From: Bimuria novae-zelandiae CBS 107.79
Taxonomy: Eukaryota > Ascomycota > Dothideomycetes > Pleosporales > Didymosphaeriaceae
NCBI GenBank assembly: GCA_010015655.1
Contig: ML976713.1
Span: 76,665 to 140,664, forward strand
Length of the DNA stretch: 64,000 nt
Direction: 5' to 3'
In this document: positions 34,701 to 45,186 of the stretch, one piece after another
Position numbering within the stretch: the stretch's first letter is position 1
Layout: each line of letters opens with the position of its first letter
The notes under the pieces: model-generated
What the model saw: the letters and a program-made list of their open reading frames with translations, nothing else
Told to the model about the DNA's origin: nothing
Databases searched by the model: none
Position numbers and translations under genes: made by a program

Positions 34701-35250
34701 ATATTATCTATAAATAGATAGACAAATAGAACGTACGAATTAAACAATCGAGACGTACCTACGTATCTACTATAATAACTAAAAGAATAACTAGATTTCC
34801 TTATTACCTATGGCATAATTGGCATACAACAACAAAATATTAGTAATAATAGGATTTACACTATTCTATGTAAACTACGGAAGACACCTATATCTTTTTA
34901 ACTAAACATTTTCTATAGTAATTAGGACGAAAGAAGCAATAAACATGGCAGAAACTCTAAAGCAAACACACCCATAACTCTAAAAAATTTTTAAGAAAGC
35001 TTAATACCAAAGCATTTCTTATATAAATTAAAAAATAAAAACGGCACCTTAGCTAAAGAAGGGGGATAAAGCATATCTACTTATAAAGAATTTTTAAACC
35101 TAAAAAAGGAAGTATAGGAAACTAGATTATGTTAATATTAGGCTCTCTTTTATTATTAAATAAGTATTACTAATTAACTACTAATTAGAACTATTGCTAG
35201 ACGCAAAAATACACCTAGTATTCTATATAAATTAACATAAACCTATAGAC
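31730..35250 (+). pseudogene. gypsy pol remnant: protease, reverse transcriptase, RNase H, integrase
   Basis: After the nested element, pol continues rightwards. A protease-like block is near 32225-32300. Reverse transcriptase spans about 32830-33560, with LRPCVNYKKLN and an intact catalytic AYMDDILVFSK (YMDD at 33287-33298). RNase H is at about 33720-33895, with an open stretch including KWHPIAYYSQKF and DKELYAIVKAL. Integrase follows at about 34260-34990. Stops are frequent except in short G+C-richer patches around the RT and RNase H active sites. It would have copied element RNA to DNA and inserted it. Confidence 0.8.
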
Positions 35251-35753
35251 CCTAAAATACTTGTTAAGATAACCTTCTATTACTAGCTAGAGGAGGAAAA
35301 TAAATTTAAAGTTAAAATACTTTTAGGATATAGGGAAGTTAGATTAAAAAAAAATCTAAAATAATAAGTTTTTATAAGAATAGTTAGTTAAGTAGAAAGG
35401 CTACCTACACTTAAAAAATATATAAAAACCTAAATATAAACTTCGCAAGAACTGCTAATAGCTTTTAAAAAAGGTACAAAATAAGATCTATAATTACTAC
35501 TACTATACTAGAATAACGCGAAAAAGCTTTAACGAAAATAAGACTTACGATATAATAATAATTTAAAAAGGTATACGGACTAATAATCCTACGCAGTAGA
35601 GGAGGAAAGCTTTAACTAAATTATAGACCAGTTTATTACTTTAGTACCTAGAGCGGTATTTAGATTAATTAATACTATAGCCTAAGTAAGCTCCTTATAA
35701 GTCTCTAGGGCCTCTAACTTATTTACTATAAATATACTATAATTAAATAACTC

Positions 35754-36110
35754 TTATTCTTTTTAATATAACTCCTTGCGCTAATCGCATAAACGCGCCA
35801 TCTTCTTTCGTGCCAGACAAGCACGTAAGAGCGCTACATAAGCGAGCTCTTCTTCTACTTAAAGTTTTACCTCCTCCTTAGCCTCTAACTTTTCTAGTCT
35901 TTTTAACTTAGTATCTATTTTTAAATAATCTGGCAAAGAAATCTCCTCCGGCTTATACTTCTAATTACTATACTAAATATAATTTATACACTTTAAGTAT
36001 AATAATAATAATTAATAGGGTAATTGCTTCTTAGCGTAGTATAAATTAGTAACTATAGTAAATACGTAACTTTACTTAAGATAATTAGCTTACGAATATT
36101 AGTATTAGCA
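35754..36110 (-). pseudogene. antisense Zn2Cys6-type / coiled-coil protein remnant in a gypsy element
   Basis: On the minus strand, opposite to gag-pol and ending at TAA 35756-35754, a frame reads a Cys-region remnant near 36040-36110 and then PEEISLPDYLKID, LKRLEKLEAKEE and LAYVALLRACLARKK. It matches 52530-52831 and 59284-59589 closely. There are several stops. Its place between pol and the 3' LTR is the same as in the other elements. Confidence 0.6.
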
Positions 36111-36175
36111 GATTAAAAAAGTTGCTTTATAAGTAGTTAACTTCTAAGGATATTAAGTCTAGAGAGGGGAGCTAA

Positions 36176-36605
36176 TATTAGGATTTATTAAAACCTAATA
36201 TAACGCAGGGTAGGGTATAGACACTTATCTATATAACTAGCTAAGATTCCTAACTTAGCTACGAGTCACGTGACTAAGTCACGCGTCCTAGAAATATTAG
36301 GCGTCCTAGAAGTATCTTGGCACATGGAACTTTAGGATTCCTGGGACTCTTAGGATTTGTAGGACGAGTTATGTATATAGGAACGCGATAGTAGTCTTCT
36401 ACTATCGTGTTTAACCTGTTTACTAATCTATTATTTAGATTTAACTTAGGCTCTCTTGTTAATTTAATTATGCTATATACACTTTTAATCCTAACGCCCT
36501 ATTAATACGCGTAAGCTATTAATACCCCTTCCCTATATTACTAACACTCTTGCCCGAGAACTAACCGTATCCCCTTTGGGACTAGCTACCCCTTAGGGCT
36601 TAACA
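36176..36605 (+). repeat. gypsy LTR (3' LTR)
   Basis: 430 bp. It has only two of the 18-bp tandem units, which accounts for the 18-bp length difference from the 5' LTR. One CACGTG is at 36267-36272; the second box reads CACGCG. TATATAG is at 36374-36380. Confidence 0.9.
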
Positions 36606-38685
36606 TATAGCAACACTTTCCTGTGAGATAATAATTCCTAAGTACTTTATTTTTATAACGTAAAATTTGCATTTTTCTAAGTAAAGGAGGAATTAATACT
36701 TTTTTATTTTTATAAGTACTTTTTTTACATGTTTCGTGTGCTCCTTAAGTGTCCTAGTAGAGTAAATACGTAGGTCGTTAAGGTAAGCTATATAGAATAT
36801 ATCTAAGTTTTTATAGAGTACTTTATTAATAAGCGTCTAGAATGTCGCAGGCGCGTTTATTAGTCTAAAGGGTATTACTTAGTATTTATATAGGCTATAT
36901 TAGATCCTAAACGCAGTCTTTCACTCGTGTCCCTTAGCTATTTATATATAATAATATCTATTACGTATATTAAATTTTATAAACTACTTAGCTCCTTAAA
37001 GCCTATCCATTAACTTCGTAATTAAGGGTAATAGGTACTAGTTTTTAATCGTAGCCTTATTTATCTATTTATAATCTATACAAAGTTGCAGCTTGCCATT
37101 CTTCTTAGGTACCTAAAGTATAGGAAAAGTCGCCAGGCTTTAACTTTCCTAAATATACTATTTTACTAGATTCTTCCTCAAGTAATCCTGTACTTCTTTT
37201 TCCTAGTCTATAGATATTAGTTATAATTATTTTAGGCGTAATTTCGTGCCCTCTTCTAAGGGTATCTTATAATTCTATTTTTAGTATTTTGATAGTTTCT
37301 CTCCTTTAATTTCTTTAAAGTGTTCTATATATTTTTAGTATTTTAGTAAAATATTAGTGGCTTTTACTTCTTCTCTTAGGCCTAAGTATTATACCTAAAT
37401 TAGTCTTGCTTAGCCTAGATTTTCTACTATAACTTTTATAATTTTAGTAGCTAAAAGTTATTTAGCTCGTCCTTTAACCCGCCTACTAGGGTATTTAGGG
37501 TTAATAGTTATATCTTTTGTGATTTACGTACGTTAGTAACTTTTAATATAAACTTTTAGCTAAGTAGTGTCTTTTTCTTCTAGTTAATAATAGGGTTATA
37601 TTTTAAAAGCTAATTATAACTAATAATTACTTTTAAGCTTCTAAGATCTATTATTATAAAGCTATATTGGCTCTAGAATCTATTTAGGCTAATAAGTAAT
37701 AGCGTTATTTTAAGGCGTAACTAGTCTTTAATATATCCTTAGGATATCTTCCCGTTCACTGTTTCTATCTATACTAGTGTTTCCTTATTTTAGCATTGCA
37801 GGTTATGTTTCTCTACTATTTTTTTTAGAAATATTAGACATTTAGTTACTTTAGGGTCTACTAGCGCTATTATTTAGTAACTACTGATTATAACTTCTTT
37901 AGTTAGTTATAAGTTACTTACACCTATTTCTGCCCTTTTTGCCTTTATAGTTGTGCCTTTACTTGTAAGGTCTATGATCTAGTAGCGTTCTAGTTTTCTA
38001 ACTTATTATTGGCTTGCTTAGTAACATCCTAAAAAGCCTTAGCCTGTCTAACCTAGGTTTGTGTGGCTTTATTTATCTTAAGGTTAGTTTTAATCTTTTT
38101 TTTATTACTTTTAATAAAGTGCTTTATAAGTGCTCCTAGTATCCTTAATTTACTAGACCTTTTCTTCATTTTAGGGTTCTCCGTGTCTCCTATATCCTAT
38201 AACTAGACATTCCTAAGGTTTTAGATCCTTATATAATAGTGTCGTTTTTAATACTACTACTTATTCTTTCTAATATAGGTGTGCTAGGTAATCCTTATTA
38301 TAGTTTTGTTATCTAATCTATTATAGGTGCTGAGGGATCGTGACTTTTATTTATTAATTTTCTATAATGATCGTTACTCTTATATCTATACCTTTAGAGT
38401 ACTAGCATATAGCTTATAGCTTTTTTTTATACTTCGTACATTTAGCATTTGTTATTAAAGCATTTCTACTATCCTAATTCTTTATAGTGTTATAATTATT
38501 TATTAGGAAAGTGTTTATAGCAAGTTATTATTAGTTTTTAATTATTAATAAACTTATAGTTAGGGTCTTTTAATAATATTATTACTAATTCCTTCATTAT
38601 TACGTGCAGTCCGCACTTTTCTTTATTATAAAAAAACTAGGCTACCCGCTTATATTATTCTTAAATTTTAATCTACTATCTTAGT

Positions 38686-38862
38686 TGTTGCAAAAGGGCA
38701 CCTTGCTAGAGCTTTCTGCGCTAGCTACGATTAATCCAAGTAGCCAAGCAGCTAAGTACGCGATCCCCTAAAACCCTTAATAGCTTAGCGTCTTAGTAGA
38801 GCTTCCTCTTCTTAATAAACTTTATTTATAAGCTTCTTAATTAAAGTTAACTATGCGCGATA
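38686..38862 (+). repeat. LTR of the short element (left)
   Basis: 177 bp, preceded by target copy TTAGT, less mutated than the right copy at its start (CAAAAGGGCACC). Confidence 0.85.
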
Positions 38863-39349
38863 GTTATAAGCCTAGTACTTTTATAATACTCTATAATATA
38901 CTTACTTTATACTAATTAATAATTATAGTAGTAAGCTATTCGTTACTTTTTATTATTTTAATACTTACGTCTCCACGCTCACGGCCCGTAATAGAGCTAG
39001 ACTATATAATAACCTTTATAAAGCTCCTAGTAAGTAACTCACTTATAAATTATAACTTATTCTTACCTAAGTACGCGTAGCTTAAGTATCGCGTAAATAC
39101 TTAAGGGGTATAAAATTTTATTAACTCTAAAGCTCTTAAGTAGATAAATATTTATAATTAGAGTCCAGAGCTACTAGACCTAAATACTAAAGGCAAGTCC
39201 TATATATAATAGCTTAAGCGCTATAGGCTAGAGTCTACTATTTATATATAGCTTATAATAAAGCTTTAGGCATTTTAAAACTAGGTTTATACTATAGTTA
39301 ATCTATAAAAGCTAAAGCTTATAATACTATAGTTAGATAATTAGTAGAC

Positions 39350-39960
39350 TCTGCAGGCGCTAATAAGAGAACTTAAGAATAATCTCTATCTAAGCGACGA
39401 TGACTAGAAGGAGCAGGTACGACATACATACAGAGAGGTTACCCTACGCCCACAAAGCAGCAGAACAACAGACACAACTAAATGGCTATCCAAATGGAAC
39501 CGCGCACACGCCAACGCTATGCTCCTAGATCTCCTAGAGATAAAGGGTACATTGCTAATAAAGGATTTCTTACGCTCAGCACTACAATACAACCATAAGT
39601 AGGCTTAGAGAGAGCTTAATAACCTATCGCGACCAGGCGCAGTAGCAACTCTATCTCTAGAGAGATATGCTCGCTGGCTCGCGCAGCTCGGCCAAACAAT
39701 AAAGCACGCAGGCATATACGCTACGCTTGGAGGGCGCACTCCTAATGCAAACTACAAGTGCCCATGTAGAGTAAATGGCCAGCATTAATAGAAGCCTATA
39801 GAGTGTAACCGCCTACAGTATGCGCTCTAGGGAGAAGCATTTTATAAGCTCCGCAATAAACCTACGAGTAAAGAGATTAGGAAAATTAAAAGCTAGATTT
39901 AAAAAGATTAGTAAAAAGTATTATTAGCTAAGCTTAAGTAAAAGAGGTAAGTAGGAAATC
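39350..39960 (+). pseudogene. gag-like protein remnant of the short LTR element
   Basis: A lightly RIP-mutated plus-strand frame reads VTLRPQSSRTTDTTKWLSKW, AMLLDLLEIKGTLLIKDFL, LERYARWLAQLGQTIKHAGI and then CPCRVNGQH with a Cys a few residues further (KPIECNRLQYAL), a possible zinc-binding knuckle. The helical first part and terminal Cys/His cluster resemble gag proteins of fungal Ty1/copia-type elements, but I am not certain of the family. A few stops interrupt it. The small minus-strand frame at 39404-39592 is its shadow. Confidence 0.5.
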
Positions 39961-40439
39961 TTCTAAAATTTCTAAAAAATATTAAAATATAGATTATAGT
40001 AAGCCTATAGGCGAATAAGCCTTTACTAGCTAGGCGCTATAACCCTATAGCTACCTATTCTTTTATTTATATACGCAGGTACTTGCGCAGGTCACGTTAT
40101 AAGTAAATATTTACCCTTAAATATTTATTAAAGCTCTATAGTAAAAGTACGCTACTTCTTTTATTTCTTTATTTTTTTACGCAGGTACTCGCGCGGGTCA
40201 CGTTATAAGTAGATATTTATCCTTAAATATTTATTAAAGCTTTGTAGTAAAAGTATGCTACTCCTTTCTTTCTACCTTTCTTCTAGAACTCTATGTAAAC
40301 TAGCTACTTAGACTAATTACCTAGCAAGCTAGGGATCTAAGCTAGACGCTTTTTAAGCTTTACGCGTAAGTTCGCTACTATTTTTATACTCTAAATTATT
40401 ATCTAGCTTATCTTACTATGCTCTATAGGCTAGAGGGTA

Positions 40440-40616
40440 TATTATAAAAGGGCACCTTACTAAAGCTTTTTATACTAATTAGAGTTAATTTAAGTAGTTA
40501 AATAGCTAAACACGCGATCTCTTAAACCCTTAAATAGCTCAGTATCTTAGCAGAGCTTCCTCTCTTTAATAGACTTTATTTACGAGCTCCCTAATCGAAG
40601 TTAACTGTGCGTGACA
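40440..40616 (+). repeat. LTR of the short element (right)
   Basis: 177 bp, followed by target copy TTAGT at 40617-40621. Confidence 0.85.
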
Positions 40617-41916
40617 TTAGTACTAGCATATTTATTTAGTACTTTATAATAATTTTGTAGGTTAACGTAGCCCTTAGCCCCTTAAGCTCGATCTTTTACG
40701 TGCAATCTTAGGGTATATATATCTAACTATTATATACCTAGTAGTGTTTTTTTCCTAGTTAGAGAAAGACCTTGTACCTGTATACTATCCTCTATTCTAT
40801 TTCTCTAGGTGTCTCTAAAACCTTAAGTTCTATATTAGAGACCTTATCTTCCTTTATTTTTAGTAGTATAGGTATTAGTGCTCGTAGCGTAGCTATTATT
40901 ACTTAAATAATTTAAGCTTTCTTACTTTATCCTTTATTATCCTTTAAATAATTTTTTTAAAAGTGACCTTATTCTCTATATCCTAAGTACACTTTTTTAT
41001 TAAAGCGTTATTTTGGTTCTTAGTTAGATAGTCTATTATTATAACTTTTCTACTACTTCCTTCGTTTCTATTCTTAAGCTTTATTATCTATTATAATATC
41101 TTTATTATAGTCCTTTTATAGTTTCTAGCTCTTTTTAGTATTAAATTAAATGTCATTGCCTTCTCGCTTTTCTAACTATTATTTATATAGTTAATTATTA
41201 ATCCGTATAACTAGTTTTATAAATTCCTCTAAGTTATCTACCTTGTTATAGTGGGAAAGCTTGTCTTTAACGTTTTCATTTAGCCTGTTATAGTAGCCTA
41301 CCTAAAGTAGGGCGTTGTCTTAATCAATCTTAGCTTAGAGACGTCTAAACTTAGCTATATAAGTACTAGCTAATCCTATTTATTTAAGCCTTTATATTTT
41401 AAGTTTGGTTTATTATTCTTCGTTAACTTCTTTAAATATAATTTAGATTTATTCCTTAAAAGATGACGAGTCTTTAAACACCTTTTTAGTTTTATTATTA
41501 TATTCTAAGATATTGTCTTCTTTTTTTTTGTAACCCTTAATAAAAGGTTAGAGCTATTTAGCTACCTTACCCTTTATATACATGCCTATCGCTAGGATCT
41601 GAAACTACTTAGTTTTAAAGATATTCTTATTATATTAGTAATATAGTTCTATATTTATAAGAAAAGTCTAAGTCCTTCTTTTTACCTTTATAAATTTTAA
41701 AAATCTTAAAGGATATCCTTCTCGTAGTTATAGTAACTAAGACGTAAGCTATTAGCTTAACTAATTACTCCTTAAGCTACTATATCTTATTAGCCTAATT
41801 AGCTAATACTATTATAGTATTTATAGTTAGTCTAGAAGTCATGCTTCCTGTTAAGATTCTTGCTATAGTAGCTACTATAACTATTTTTATTATCTTAAAC
41901 CTTTAGGTAGTTAAAG

Positions 41917-42433
41917 TGTTATAAGAATTCTACGTACCTAAGCTTAATCTAGGTTAAGGGAGAATAGGTTAAGGGTAAAGCGCCTTATAGATATTTAATA
42001 GTTAAAAGCTAGTAATAGCTATAGAGTAGGTTTAGGAATAATCTAATTCTATAATAAACTATAAAATAACTAACTAGGAGATTTACTAATCTGTTATAAG
42101 AAATATACTTATAGTATATTAAGTTAACTATGAAAAGTAGGAAAAGTATAAAGAGTGTTTAAGGCTATATACTCGTTATCTTATTTCTTAATATACTAGA
42201 ATCCCTTCAGTTTCCTAGGAGACTTACTTCTTAGTAAAATATCTTTTAGTTCTTTTACTAAGCTAGCGTTCTCCTAGAATTTTATTCTTTTAGCAGGATT
42301 TTAATTACGTAACTGCTAACCTAATCCTGCCCTGCCCGTTAGCATGCTAAGCCCTATTAGCCTTCCTGTGTAGTCTCTTGCTAACCTGTAATTCACGGTA
42401 GCTGTGCCGTCGTAATTTTTCGTAATTATAACA
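41917..42433 (-). repeat. gypsy LTR (5' LTR)
   Basis: 517 bp. On the minus strand it has TATATAG at 42171-42165 and, 33 nt downstream, ATAGTTAA (42131-42124). The inner neighbour GGTAGTTAAAG at 41906-41916 (plus-strand reading) is the likely primer-binding site. Confidence 0.9.
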
Positions 42434-43168
42434 TAAAGGAAGCCCTATCCTTATTATAATTACTTAATTACTAATTTAAAAACACGAAGCTTTTTAAAAA
42501 TAAAACTAATATTTTTAATACTAGCGTAATCCTCTTTAGCTAGCTTATTAAGAAGTTTAGTCTTTCTAAAACTTATAAAGTAAGTTCTAAACTTTCTTCG
42601 ATGCTTTTTTACTTCTTTTTACGTTTTAATATGCTTTTTTACTCTTTTAACCTTCTTTTTAGTTTTTTATTAGTCTAGGTGTGCGTACTTACTAACTTAT
42701 TAAGCTTAGGTTTTAAGGCTTAATTTTACTACGCGCGATAATTAAGCGCTAGTATATTAATTATATTACTTATAGTCGCGTCTATTAGTAGCTGCTAGTC
42801 GGCAAGATAGTGTCCTATAAGGAGTACTATACTTATAAGCTTATTAGCTACACAAAATAAGTATGCTTTAGTCTAACTTATTCTAGATAATTTTAGGGTG
42901 TACTATACTAACTTCTTCTCTTATCTAAATTTAGCCTACTTTTAATAACGTTAACTATAAAGAGTTTGCTAATATCGCGATTATTAGTATAAGTTACCTT
43001 ATAAGTAAGATTTTAAAAATAGCTAGGAGTAGAAGGCCTTTCTTATTATTACCTTTATAGTATTTATCTATATAAGCCTTTTAACTTTATGTTCTACTTT
43101 GTAGCTTTAGTCTATAATTATATTTAAAATCTACTTATCACACGGTAGATAAAAGTAAGTAAATTTAA

Positions 43169-43328
43169 TATAAGGGGCTAGGTGCTTAAGGAGCTAAAGG
43201 TACTAAAAAAATACTTATAAATTTAATAAAAAGTCTAAAGTTAGATTTAAACGTTAAACTTATATATCTAGGATTCACATAACTAAGGGTTAAGGATCCG
43301 AGGCAACAACTAGGCGTAGCCTATTATA
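43169..43328 (-). repeat. chromovirus LTR (5' LTR of the deleted copy)
   Basis: 160 bp, reverse orientation, followed on the right by the duplicated target TAATG. Its inner side continues with the same primer-binding region as in the complete element. Confidence 0.85.
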
Positions 43329-43386
43329 TAATGTACGAATATTTTTTTAGTTACTATAAAAATACAGTTTTATATTATTTACTATA
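43329..43386 (-). mobile_element. continuation of the truncated pogo element beyond the nest
   Basis: These 58 bp follow the duplicated target TAATG of the deleted chromovirus and align weakly but collinearly, allowing for C-to-T and G-to-A changes, with the transposase region around 14205-14262 that should follow the sequence ending at 18263. They are cut at 43387 by the start of another LTR. Confidence 0.45.
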
Positions 43387-43831
43387 TGTTATGACCCAGG
43401 AACATTGGGATAAGCGAGCCTTATAACGATACACAAGCCCTACCTAAGGATAACGTAAAGTCCCAGGCTGTCCTAGACGCCAAGTCTATAGGATAATGTA
43501 GAACTACGTGACCTAGGTCACGTGATGTCCTAGGAATTCCAAGAAATCCCATGGACTCGAGGCATAGGACACTGTGGAATTTTATAGGATAAGAGGGATA
43601 TTTATACATAGGTGGTTTCCTATATTATACTTCTTATAGTTAACTTATATATCTTCTGTACGAGTACGTTCTTCTATATAGACTAATAGTTATTTTATTT
43701 ATTATAAGATTAGATTATGTAGCCACGCGCTAAGTGTCGTATTAAATTATATTATTAAATAATTTATAAAGTGCTACTTTATTCTTACTACCTTAACCTA
43801 GATTAGACTAAGGTATAAGCGCCTTATAATA
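43387..43831 (+). repeat. gypsy LTR (5' LTR) with an 18-bp perfect palindrome
   Basis: 445 bp. The U3 half is unique and contains ACGTGACCTAGGTCACGT at 43506-43523, a perfect palindrome overlapping CACGTG at 43519-43524. The R-U5 half is the reverse complement of the shared half of the LTRs at 24615, 31256 and 44498. Confidence 0.85.
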
Positions 43832-43849
43832 CTTTAACTACCTACTAAG

Positions 43850-44497
43850 TACGACATAGTAGGACCTAGCACTCTAGCTATAGCGCTAACCCTAAAAAGG
43901 ACTCTAAGAGAAGTTATGGCTAAGTAAGTAGTATAGATTATATAACTTTAGGAGAGTATTAACTAGATAAATAAAAAGATAAGTACCAAAGAGGACGTAA
44001 AGTAATAGCTAAGGATCCTTAAGCCCGAGCCCTATAACGGTAAGGATTATCTAGAAACGTTTTTAACGACTATAGAGTTATTTATTTAATACAACCTAGT
44101 AAAGTTTAAGACTAATTAAGATAAAATTCTAATTGCCTGCATTAATATGCAAGATAAGAGAGTAAAGTAGGCTAGGCTAATAATTAATAACCTTTTTAAA
44201 AATAATAAACTTAAGTATTGCAACAACACTATAAAACAGACTATAGAGAATTAAGAATCCTTTTGTAACGCTATAAAAGACATGTTTAGCACAATTAATA
44301 AAGAATACTAGGCTAAAATTTACCTTTAACGTTTGTGCTAAGAAAAGTCGGTAGTACTCTATACGCTAGAGTTTAAATAAATTAAGGTAGAATTAGTTAG
44401 ATAGGGTAATGCTCTACTTATAATTGCCTACTACAACGGGCTTAAGAAAGCAGTTAAGGACAAGCTAGTCTATTAAGAAAAACCTAACGACCTAAAG
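43850..44497 (+). pseudogene. gypsy gag remnant
   Basis: Plus-strand frame with stops reads PEPYNGKDYLETFLTTIELF, YNLVKFKTN, DKILIACINMQDK and further helices, typical of the retrotransposon gag capsid domain. It ends where the minus-strand gypsy element is inserted. Confidence 0.7.
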
Positions 44498-44740
44498 TGT
44501 TATGAGGCGCTCACACCTTGTTCTAATCCGAGTTAGGGCGGTAAGGTATCGTGGTGCTTCACGGATTATTTAGTAGTATCAGTTAATGCGACACTTAGCG
44601 CGAGGCTAAATAATTTAATCTTATAATAAAGTAAAATAACTATTAGTTTGTATAGGAGCACGTACTTGTATAGAAAATATATAAGTTAACTATAAAAAAG
44701 GAAATAATATAAAAAACTACCTTTCCTATATACCTTCTTT

Positions 44741-44901
44741 TGTAATGGGCTACGCCCAGTTGTTACCTCGGATCCTTAACCCTCGGTTATGCGAACCCTA
44801 GATATATAAGTTTAACGCCTAAAGCTTAACTTTAGACTCTTTATTAAATTTATAAGTATTCTTTTAGCACTTTTAGCTCCTTAAGCACCTAGCCCTTTAT
44901 A
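44741..44901 (+). repeat. chromovirus LTR (5' LTR)
   Basis: 161 bp. TATATAAG at 44803-44810 is followed after 32 nt by ATTAAATTTA (44843-44852), complementary to TAAATTTAAT at 44903-44912 just inside the LTR. Confidence 0.9.
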
Positions 44902-45186
44902 TTAAATTTAATTACTTTTACCCGTCGCGGGATAAGTAGATTTTAAATATAATTATAGACTAAAGCTACGAAGTAGCACACGAAGTTAAAGGACTTATAT
45001 AAATAGATACTATAAAGGTAACGCCTAGACCTATAAAGAGATAGAATCCTCTCTAGCAAGCAATTAAGAAAGAGTCTTAATAGACACTTAACGCTAGTAA
45101 GACTATCTTTACTAAATAAAGAAGTTATAAAAATAAGAATAAGACTTTTTACTAAAGGTTCGTATCTTAGCGTAAACAATTATACA

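Larger units (their letters stand above)
22674..36605 (+). mobile_element. Ty3/gypsy LTR retrotransposon on the plus strand, hosting a further gypsy element
   Basis: LTRs at 22674-23121 (448 bp) and 36176-36605 (430 bp), starting TATTAGGATC and ending CTTAACA. The 5-bp target duplication TATAG is at 22669-22673 and 36606-36610. Gag and pol read rightwards, and the polypurine tract (AGAGAGGGGAG, 36160-36171) abuts the right LTR. Removing the nested element at 24615-31724 leaves about 6.8 kb. An antisense Zn2Cys6-type remnant lies near the 3' LTR. Confidence 0.9.
38686..40616 (+). mobile_element. short LTR retroelement with a gag-like remnant only
   Basis: Two 177-bp LTRs (38686-38862 and 40440-40616) begin TGTTGCAAAAGGG (or TATTATAAAAGGG) and end GTGACA or its RIP form. 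The 5-bp duplication TTAGT lies at 38681-38685 and 40617-40621. Only 1.6 kb separates them. There is no RT or integrase, so it must have moved with proteins from another element, like TRIM or other non-autonomous LTR elements. A purine-rich GGCTAGAGGGTA abuts the right LTR, suggesting plus orientation. Confidence 0.85.
36611..41905 (-). pseudogene. gypsy gag-pol remnant: gag, protease and reverse transcriptase part
   Basis: The upstream half of the pol gene of the element at 18860-42433, separated from its integrase by the nested gypsy element. The RT active site at 36774-36785 reads YLND on the minus strand, the first catalytic Asp changed to Asn. Protease and zinc-knuckle regions lie further right and gag at about 40900-41900. 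A short LTR element interrupts it at 38686-40616. Confidence 0.7.
18860..42433 (-). mobile_element. Ty3/gypsy LTR retrotransposon on the minus strand, hosting three further insertions
   Basis: LTRs at 18860-19377 (518 bp) and 41917-42433 (517 bp) begin TGTTATAAG and end TATAACA or its RIP form. The 5-bp target duplication TAAAG lies at 18855-18859 and 42434-42438. The polypurine tract is beside the left LTR (about 19381-19390, C-run on the plus strand) and the primer-binding site beside the right LTR, so the element reads leftwards. It contains a solo LTR (21241-21693), a complete gypsy element (22674-36605) and a short LTR element (38686-40616). Without these the element is about 7.2 kb, a normal gypsy length. 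Confidence 0.9.
18264..43328 (-). mobile_element. internally deleted chromovirus copy, split by a nested gypsy element
   Basis: LTRs of 161 bp (18264-18424) and 160 bp (43169-43328) match the LTRs of the complete chromovirus at 44741-52232 in reverse orientation. The flanks TAATA (18259-18263) and TAATG (43329-43333) are a near-perfect 5-bp target duplication. Its own internal sequence is only 18425-18859 plus 42434-43168. This corresponds to the 3' non-coding end and the first roughly 120 bp after the 5' LTR of the full element, joined near 43045, so gag and pol are deleted. The remaining span is the gypsy element inserted with duplication TAAAG. Confidence 0.85.
43387..44497 (+). mobile_element. 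5' fragment of a gypsy element: LTR plus gag start
   Basis: LTR at 43387-43831 (445 bp; TGTTATGACC to TTATAATA) is followed directly by the primer-binding region CTTTAACTACC (43832-43842) and about 650 bp of gag-like sequence. It is cut at 44498 by the LTR of the minus-strand element. The rest of this element is not found in the window. Confidence 0.8.

Noticed and set aside
38686..40616. Direct repeats read as a CRISPR array or tandem satellite
   Set aside because: There are only two copies, 1.6 kb apart, with TG...CA ends and a target duplication, as for LTRs.
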